From contig CAYXEN010000098.1 of NCBI GenBank assembly GCA_964464035.1, forward strand, positions 1 through 5,414: a stretch of DNA of 5,414 nucleotides, read 5' to 3'. Below are positions 1 through 4,086 of this stretch, in pieces. The notes beneath the pieces are model-generated. The model was given only the letters and a program-made list of their open reading frames with translations, did no database searches and was not told the origin of the DNA. The first letter of the stretch is position 1. Every line of letters begins with the position of its first letter. The DNA comes from CAYXEN01 sp964464035. GTDB taxonomy: Bacteria; Krumholzibacteriota; Krumholzibacteriia; WVZY01. A program made the translations under genes and the position numbers.

Positions 1-797
1 CCCTGTATACTCTCCAGCTTCGTCCGCTCGAGACCCGCTTCCTCGGGTGTGAAAGTGAAATTCCTGACGGCCCCGTTCTCGAGAACGCTTATCACCGTCT
101 CATCGGTTATTGACACCTCGTCCGTGCCGTCCCGCCCGTGCACCACGTACACTTTCTCCGAGCCCATGGCCTTGAGCACGCGGGCGACCAGTTCGGTCAG
201 TCGTTCCCTGAAGACGCCGATGAGTTGTCGCTTTACTCCCAGGGGATTGGCAAGGGGGCCGAGCAGATTGAATATCGTGCGGACGCCGAGCTCGCGCCTC
301 ACCGGGGAGACGTGTTTCATCGAGATGTGATGCACGGGAGCGAAGAGGAACCCTATTCCGATATCGTCGATCAACGCGGCTACGGAAGCGGGCGAGAGAT
401 CTATCTTTACTCCGAGCTTTTCGAGGACGTCCGCGCTCCCGCATCTCGAGGAGACGGCGCGATTGCCATGCTTGGCTACGGCGATGCCGGCACCGGCGGC
501 TACGATCGCCACGGCGGTCGAGATGTTGAAAGTCCGCTTGGCGTCTCCTCCCGTGCCGCAAGTGTCGACAAGGCCGTTCCTGGAGGGAAGCACTCGGACG
601 GCGTTTTCCCTCATCGCGCGTGCGAAGCCGGTGATCTCCTCTACCGTTTCGCCTTTCGTTCTGAGCGCGGCCAGGATCGCGGCCGTCTGCGAATGGGTGA
701 GATCGCCGCGCATGATGGAATGCATGAGCGATTCCGCCTCACTCGCGGTGAGATTTTCGCGTTCCATGAGTCTATTCAAGATCTTGCTCGCCGACAT
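1..797 (-). CDS. trpD: Anthranilate phosphoribosyltransferase TrpD, C-terminus cut by window edge
   Basis: TrpD transfers the phosphoribosyl group of PRPP to anthranilate, the second step of tryptophan synthesis, in the cytoplasm. The ATG at 797 opens a frame that stays open to base 1, giving 265 residues of a family usually about 335-350 long. The N-terminal helical domain (about 1-70) includes a typical LRTKGET segment at 45-51. Conserved substrate-site motifs follow: GTGGD at 81-85 with TFNIS at 89-93 (PRPP loop), KHGNRAVSS at 109-117 with CGSADVLE at 119-126, FNLLGPLANP at 176-185, and GRDGTDE at 221-227, whose Asp-Glu pair is the metal-binding site in the family. A GGTGA ribosome site (807-803) lies 5 bases before the ATG and supports this start. 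It is the third structural gene after trpE and trpG, behind an 87-base spacer. All key residues in the visible part look intact. Confidence 0.96.
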   Translation of the reverse strand, partial: MSASKILNRLMERENLTASEAESLMHSIMRGDLTHSQTAAILAALRTKGETVEEITGFARAMRENAVRVLPSRNGLVDTCGTGGDAKRTFNISTAVAIVAAGAGIAVAKHGNRAVSSRCGSADVLEKLGVKIDLSPASVAALIDDIGIGFLFAPVHHISMKHVSPVRRELGVRTIFNLLGPLANPLGVKRQLIGVFRERLTELVARVLKAMGSEKVYVVHGRDGTDEVSITDETVISVLENGAVRNFTFTPEEAGLERTKLESIQ

Positions 798-845
798 AGT
801 TGTCACCGTTGCTGATCAGTCACTTTTTTCTCTCTGCCTCGTTGC

Positions 846-866
846 GGGTCGCGGTGTGTGCAACCC
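846..866 (-). other. Hairpin in the trpG-trpD spacer
   Basis: The 87-base spacer (798-884) between trpG and trpD can form a 7-bp stem in the transcript, GGGUUGC with GCGACCC, with one U-G pair and a 7-base loop. The next transcribed bases are purine-rich rather than a U-run, so it does not look like an intrinsic terminator. It could affect mRNA stability or tune trpD expression, but that is inference. A competing 5-bp stem, GUUGC with GCAAC, is also possible. Confidence 0.35.
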
Positions 867-884
867 TCGCTGTTCGCTACACGC

Positions 885-1466
885 CTAGGTTTCCAAAACT
901 CCCAACCCCTGGAGGAAGTTCGAGAGGAGCTTCTCGCCTTCCACCGTGAGTATCGACTCCGGATGAAATTGAACGCCTTCGACGGGGATGCCCTTCACGC
1001 GCACTCCCATGATTTCGCCTCTCGACGTGTATGCGGATACTTCCAGATCCCGGGGCAAATGGTTTTCATGGGCGATGAGCGAGTGATACCTCGTGGCGAT
1101 GAAAGGGTTCGAGAGCCCGTCGAAGATCGTCTTGCCGTCGTGGTAGATGTTGGATACTTTTCCGTGCATCAGGAGTTCCGCCCTGCCGACCGTTCCTCCC
1201 ATGGCTTCGACGATGCACTGGTGCCCGAGGCATACGCCGAGGATGGGCGTCTTGCCTGCAAATCTCCTCACGAGTTCCATCGATATTCCGGCGTCTTCCG
1301 GGCGCCCCGGGCCGGGAGAGATTATTATCGACTCGGGAGAGAGGGCGGCGATCTCTTCGATATCGATGGCGTCGTTTCTCGCAACCTTGACAGAGCATCC
1401 CAGCGAACCCAAGGCCTGGGCGAGGTTGTACGTGAAGGAGTCGTAGTTGTCTATGAGGAGATGCAT
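885..1466 (-). CDS. trpG: Anthranilate synthase component II (glutamine amidotransferase) TrpG
   Basis: TrpG hydrolyses glutamine and passes ammonia to TrpE for anthranilate formation. The protein has 193 residues, the normal size of a free-standing class I amidotransferase subunit. It begins with the typical IDNYDSFTYNL segment (5-15). PGPGRPEDAG (51-60) is followed by the nucleophile elbow GVCLGHQ (77-83) with Cys79, HGK at 101-103, RYHSL at 126-130, and the catalytic His168-Glu170 in QFHPES (166-171). The triad is complete. The ATG at 1466 lies 2 bases after the trpE stop codon, and its ribosome site is inside the last trpE codons, so translation is probably coupled to trpE. Some TrpG-type proteins also serve PabB in folate synthesis; the window cannot show whether this one does. 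No TrpD fusion is present, since TAG at 887-885 ends the frame. Confidence 0.97.
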   Translation of the reverse strand: MHLLIDNYDSFTYNLAQALGSLGCSVKVARNDAIDIEEIAALSPESIIISPGPGRPEDAGISMELVRRFAGKTPILGVCLGHQCIVEAMGGTVGRAELLMHGKVSNIYHDGKTIFDGLSNPFIATRYHSLIAHENHLPRDLEVSAYTSRGEIMGVRVKGIPVEGVQFHPESILTVEGEKLLSNFLQGLGVLET

Positions 1467-1468
1467 CT

Positions 1469-2968
1469 CTATGATCCCTCCTTTGCAATTGCGATCGCCC
1501 GCGAGAGAGCCTTGATCTTGTTCAGTGTTTCCAAGTATTCGGCTGCGGGGTCGGAGTCGGCCACGATGCCGGCACCGCCCTGGATGAAGTAGCGGCCACC
1601 CTTGATGATGATCGTGCGGATTACGATGCACATGTCCATGTCTCCATGCCTGCCGAAATATCCGAGTGCCCCCCCGTAGGGGCCCCTTCGGTCCGGCTCG
1701 AGTTCGTTTATGATCTCCATCGCGCGGATCTTGGGCGCCCCCGTCACCGTGCCCGCGGGAAAAGTCGCTCTCAAGAGGTCGAACATGTCGGTATCGTCCC
1801 TGAGAGTGCCGGTGATTCTCGACACGAGGTGCATGACGTGCGAGTACTTTTCGACGCTCATGAAGGATTCGGTCCTTATGCTGCCCATCTCGCAGACTTT
1901 CCCCAGATCGTTTCTCCCCAGGTCGACCAGCATCACGTGTTCGGCGCGTTCTTTCTCGTTCGCTTTGAGCTCTTCCTCGAGCGCCTTGTCTTCCTGAACA
2001 CCTTTCCCGCGGGGCCTGGTGCCGGCTATGGGGCAAAGGACGGCGTTGCGGCCTTCGAGTTTGACCAGCATCTCCGGCGATGAACCGATGAGCTGGAAAT
2101 CACCGAAGTCCATGAAAAACATGTAAGGCGACGGGTTGAGTATGCGAAGAGCCCTGTAAATCTCGAACGGGGGAATCGATGTCTCACCTTCGAGCCTGTG
2201 GGAAAGCACTATCTGGAAAGCATCCCCTGCGAGTATGTGTTCCTTGATCGTTGACACCTTCTCCTTGAAAGAGCTCTCGGTCATGTTGAAAGTCCGTTGT
2301 TCCCGGGGTGTTGCGCTCTTCGCGATGATCTCTATTGGCCCGCGCATGCCGCTTGCGGCGGGCGCGGGTGCTTGCGCCTCAGAGAAGCGTCCGGCGCTTG
2401 CCGCCGGAACCGGTTTGGCCAGGGCATCGAGCAACCGCTCTATTTCATCCTCCGCCCGGCGGTGGGCCACCTCGGCGTTCGATCCTACAGGGAGGGCGAG
2501 TATCTCTATTTCACTTTGCACGTGGTCGAAAACGACGAGCGTGGAGGGAAAGATGAAATCGAGATCCGGCAGATCCAGTCCGCGTTCCTGGGGAGCGGGA
2601 AGTCTTTCGAAGAATCTCGCCGCATCGTAGGAGATGTATCCCACCGCTCCCGCGAAGGGACCGGGGAGGCCTTCGCCGGCGACGGGCAGCGTGCTCGCGA
2701 GCTCGCGGCGGATGAGGTCGAGGGGGTCCAGCTTGCCCAGCTCTTGGGTTTGCGTATCGTTCCCCCTGGTGATCCGGACGAACCCTTTGTCGAGCTTGAA
2801 GCCGGCGAACGAGGATACGACTATGAACGAATACCGGCCCAGCTGTATGCCCCTTTCGACGCTCTCGAGAAGACAGGAGGCCCCGCAACCCTGCAGCTTG
2901 AGGAACGCCGAGACCGGCGTGTCCAGGTCCGCGGGAATCCGCTTGCGAAGAGGAAGCACTCTGTTCAT
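1469..2968 (-). CDS. trpE: Anthranilate synthase component I TrpE
   Basis: TrpE converts chorismate, with ammonia from TrpG, to anthranilate and pyruvate, the committing step to tryptophan. At 499 residues it is full length for the family. The N-terminal lobe has LLESVE (33-38), the tryptophan-binding motif behind feedback inhibition, and GAVGYISYDAARFFE (107-121). The chorismate-binding domain (about 225-495) shows AFQIVLS (250-256), NPSPYMFF (278-285), PIAGTRPRG (313-321), ERAEHVMLVDLGRNDLGKV (340-358), HVMHLVSR (377-384), PAGTVTGAPK (404-413) and GGAGIVADSDP (464-474) with AEYLET after it. NPSPYMF and LLES favour TrpE over PabB, as does the neighbouring trpG and trpD. An Ala/Pro-rich linker (about 184-210) joins the lobes. 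The ATG at 2968 has an AAAGGA site (2982-2977) 8 bases upstream. It is the first structural gene, downstream of the attenuator. Confidence 0.97.
   Translation of the reverse strand: MNRVLPLRKRIPADLDTPVSAFLKLQGCGASCLLESVERGIQLGRYSFIVVSSFAGFKLDKGFVRITRGNDTQTQELGKLDPLDLIRRELASTLPVAGEGLPGPFAGAVGYISYDAARFFERLPAPQERGLDLPDLDFIFPSTLVVFDHVQSEIEILALPVGSNAEVAHRRAEDEIERLLDALAKPVPAASAGRFSEAQAPAPAASGMRGPIEIIAKSATPREQRTFNMTESSFKEKVSTIKEHILAGDAFQIVLSHRLEGETSIPPFEIYRALRILNPSPYMFFMDFGDFQLIGSSPEMLVKLEGRNAVLCPIAGTRPRGKGVQEDKALEEELKANEKERAEHVMLVDLGRNDLGKVCEMGSIRTESFMSVEKYSHVMHLVSRITGTLRDDTDMFDLLRATFPAGTVTGAPKIRAMEIINELEPDRRGPYGGALGYFGRHGDMDMCIVIRTIIIKGGRYFIQGGAGIVADSDPAAEYLETLNKIKALSRAIAIAKEGS
1477..1484 (-). promoter_or_regulatory. 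Ribosome binding site of trpG inside the trpE 3' end
   Basis: The minus strand reads AAAGGAGG here, a strong Shine-Dalgarno match overlapping the trpE codons for Lys-Glu-Gly. It lies 10 bases before the trpG ATG, slightly longer than usual. Ribosomes finishing trpE would end almost on top of the trpG start, which suits the equal amounts needed for a two-subunit enzyme. Confidence 0.8.
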
Positions 2969-3003
2969 CGTCTCGATCCTTTGCGAAGCGACTCAACGCC
3001 AAT

Positions 3004-3042
3004 AAAAAAAGCCCACTATCCTTCTTTCAGGATAGTGGGCTT
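3004..3042 (-). terminator. trp attenuator: intrinsic terminator before trpE
   Basis: In minus-strand RNA, GCCCACUAUCC (3040-3030) pairs perfectly with GGAUAGUGGGC (3021-3011). A-U pairs extend the stem to about 13 bp, with an 8-base loop (3029-3022). Seven Us follow at once (3010-3004). This is a textbook intrinsic terminator pointing at trpE, whose ATG is 35 bases further on. The other strand has no U-run after the stem, so it acts only in the minus direction. Coming after a leader peptide with Trp codons, it is the 3:4 hairpin of a transcription attenuator. Confidence 0.93.
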
Positions 3043-3098
3043 GAGAAAACTCTTGCTACGAGATCAGCCGGAACCAGACAAAACAAGCTCCACCATCC
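3030..3098 (-). promoter_or_regulatory. Antiterminator (2:3) pairing of the trp leader
   Basis: GGAUGGUGG (3098-3090) can pair along all 9 bases, with one G-U, with CCACUAUCC (3038-3030), which is most of the 5' arm of the terminator. The two structures exclude each other. The 5' strand begins 13 bases after the second leader Trp codon, so a ribosome stalled there should leave it exposed. The pairing is read by eye; its use in the cell is inferred from the classic trp attenuation mechanism. Confidence 0.75.
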
Positions 3099-3180
3099 TG
3101 CCGGTATTGAGCCAATACCAACGGTAGTCGGAGCTTCCGTAATAAACAGCTACGCTGATTGCCTGGTGGCCGATTGACAT
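3064..3180 (-). CDS. trpL: trp operon leader peptide (attenuator sensor)
   Basis: This is a 38-residue open frame between the promoter and the trpE attenuator. Its value lies in ribosome position rather than in the product. Residues 18-24 read DYRWYWL, with Trp at 21 and 23 (codons 3120-3118 and 3114-3112) and Tyr at 13, 14, 19 and 22. A ribosome short of charged tRNA-Trp would stall there and favour the antiterminator. The ATG at 3180 has AAGGAG upstream, about 12 bases away, which is longer than ideal. The TGA at 3066-3064 is 15 codons after the last Trp codon and some 22 bases before the terminator stem. The peptide is longer than well-known trp leaders (about 14-20 residues in enterics and rhizobia) and resembles none that I recall. 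The symbol is given by position and function. Confidence 0.82.
   Translation of the reverse strand: MSIGHQAISVAVYYGSSDYRWYWLNTGRMVELVLSGSG
3086..3113 (-). promoter_or_regulatory. Candidate 1:2 (anti-antiterminator) hairpin
   Basis: GGCUCAAUACC (3113-3103) can pair with GGUGGAGCU (3094-3086) through 9 pairs, with an AA bulge and two wobble pairs, closing an 8-base loop. It begins within the second Trp codon and sequesters part of the antiterminator strand. A ribosome stalled at the Trp codons would cover its left arm and free the right arm. A rival hairpin with 6 Watson-Crick core pairs, GGUAUU with AAUACC (3119-3103, up to 9 pairs over 3122-3100), holds both Trp codons and could be a pause hairpin. 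Confidence 0.55.
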
Positions 3181-3215
3181 TCTGATACACTTCTCCTTGT
3201 TTCGAACGTGTACGC

Positions 3216-3245
3216 ATTATAGCAAAGTGATATCTTGCAAGTCAA
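3216..3245 (-). promoter_or_regulatory. Sigma-70-type promoter of the trp operon
   Basis: The minus strand has TTGACT (3245-3240) as the -35 element, an 18-base spacer, and a perfect TATAAT (3221-3216) as the -10. Transcription should begin near 3209, about 29 bases before the leader ATG, giving a leader of roughly 240 bases before trpE. I see no clear operator palindrome such as a TrpR site. Sequence upstream of 3262 is lost in the N run, so upstream control elements cannot be judged. Confidence 0.88.
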
Positions 3246-3262
3246 GGGTAAAAAGCCTGGAG

Positions 3263-3362
3263 NNNNNNNNNNNNNNNNNNNNNNNNNNNNNNNNNNNNNN
3301 NNNNNNNNNNNNNNNNNNNNNNNNNNNNNNNNNNNNNNNNNNNNNNNNNNNNNNNNNNNNNN
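3263..3362. other. Assembly gap of 100 Ns
   Basis: Exactly 100 unknown bases separate the trp promoter from the MscS gene. A round 100 is a common placeholder for a gap of unknown length, so the true distance may differ. Reading frames drawn through it are meaningless, and the adjacency of the two sides rests on scaffolding. Confidence 0.97.
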
Positions 3363-3393
3363 CGCGCGGCGTTGACAGGGAGGATTGTCGAAA

Positions 3394-3924
3394 ATGACGA
3401 AGTTCATCCATGATGTATTCGCGAGGATAATCGAGCAAGTCGTTGTCTTCTCTCCAAAATTGCTCGCCTCGATCTTTATTTTTCTCGCTTTCTACGTGAT
3501 CGCGCTGGTGCTCGCCAAGATCGTCGTCGGGTTCGCGCATCGTGCGGACCCCGACAGGACGCGGGTGTTCAATCTCTTCGGAACCATCATCAAGACCGTC
3601 ATGATCATCATCGGCTTGATCACGGCCCTCGGCACGTTGGGCATCGACGTCACGGCGATGGTGGCGGGGTTGGGACTCTCAGGCTTCGCATTGGGTTTCG
3701 CCCTCAAGGATGCTATCTCCAACATGCTCTCGGGCATCTTGATACTGTTCTATCATCCGTTTCGTTGCGGAGACAGGATCAAGGTGAGCGGATGCGAAGG
3801 GATAGTGAAAGACATCAACTTGCGCTATACGGTCCTAGCCGGAGAAGCATCGGAGTTCCTGGTCCCGAATTCGGTTTGTTTCACGAATTGGGTGGCGGTC
3901 GCAAGGGGTGCGGAGCAAAAATAG
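3394..3924 (+). CDS. Compact MscS-family mechanosensitive channel
   Basis: This is a 176-residue integral inner-membrane protein of the MscS family, whose members open under membrane tension and release solutes during osmotic down-shock. Hydrophobic helices lie at about 20-46 and 59-82. The pore-lining TM3 at about 86-119 contains GLGLSGFALGFALKDAISN (92-110), the Gly/Ala-rich family signature, then YHPFRCGD (120-127) at the start of the beta domain and FLVPN (155-159) near its end. The protein stops soon after NWV (165-167), so it lacks the C-terminal alpha/beta vestibule of E. coli MscS (286 residues). Aligned by eye, the pore-seal leucines 105 and 109 of E. coli MscS correspond to Phe98 and Phe102. 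GGGAGGA (3378-3384) lies 9 bases before the ATG at 3394, which I prefer to the in-frame TTG at 3385 that abuts it. Any promoter lies in or beyond the gap. Confidence 0.9.
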   Translation: MTKFIHDVFARIIEQVVVFSPKLLASIFIFLAFYVIALVLAKIVVGFAHRADPDRTRVFNLFGTIIKTVMIIIGLITALGTLGIDVTAMVAGLGLSGFALGFALKDAISNMLSGILILFYHPFRCGDRIKVSGCEGIVKDINLRYTVLAGEASEFLVPNSVCFTNWVAVARGAEQK

Positions 3925-3945
3925 AAAGAACGGGTTCTGAGATCT

Positions 3946-3996
3946 GGTGTCGAGATCCTGACATTGTGTCGAAATCTCGACACCTTTCTTCCTTTC
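3946..3996 (+). terminator. Candidate terminator after the MscS gene
   Basis: GGTGTCGAGAT (3946-3956) and ATCTCGACACC (3974-3984) form a perfect 11-bp stem around a 17-base loop, followed by a T-rich but C-interrupted tail (3985-3996). Part of the left arm is repeated in the loop, so GTGTCGA (3966-3972) can instead pair with TCGACAC (3977-3983) around a 4-base loop. Either form could end transcription 20-40 bases past the stop codon. The broken U-run makes it weaker than the trp attenuator. Confidence 0.55.
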
Positions 3997-4086
3997 GCAC
4001 CCCCCGGCCCGTTCATCATTGGAAAGTCCTTGTATTACCGTAACTTAGAGGCATGAATAGTAATCGGCATTCTTGTTAGGGGGTTT

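Noticed and set aside
138..815. Long plus-strand open frames across the trp genes (138-815, 858-1592, 1646-2083, 2297-3127)
   Set aside because: They lie antisense to trpD, trpG and trpE, which have full family motifs. Their translations are Arg/Gly/His-rich with no recognisable motif, as expected of shadow frames in GC-rich coding DNA.
885..2036. trpG frame extending upstream to 2036 on the minus strand
   Set aside because: The extension overlaps the real trpE frame and has no family similarity. The ATG at 1466 with its GGAGG site gives a normal TrpG N-terminus.
3188..3190. GTG closer to the AAGGAG site as start of the leader peptide
   Set aside because: It is in a different frame from the Trp-Tyr-Trp run and lies only 2-3 bases from the ribosome site; the ATG at 3180 gives the regulatory peptide.
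3004..3209. T-box riboswitch upstream of trpE
   Set aside because: GGAUGGUGG is only loosely like the T-box core. There is no specifier stem and no consensus T-box bulge, while a translated Trp-rich peptide explains the region better.
3004..3209. TRAP-type control
   Set aside because: Only a few scattered GAG/UAG triplets occur, not the 9-11 regularly spaced repeats TRAP needs.
3372..3377. TTGACA before the MscS gene as a -35 element
   Set aside because: It overlaps the ribosome binding site and is about 17 bases from the start codon, leaving no room for a -10 and leader.
3385..3387. TTG at 3385 as start of the MscS gene
   Set aside because: It abuts the GGGAGGA site with no spacing, whereas the ATG at 3394 lies 9 bases away.
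3150..3407. Open frames running through the N block on both strands
   Set aside because: They depend on unknown bases and have no supported coding content.
4019..4059. Promoter for the exported-protein gene (TTGGAA or TTGTAT with poor -10 matches)
   Set aside because: The best -10 candidates, TAACTT and TGAATA, match the consensus poorly, so I cannot support a specific promoter.
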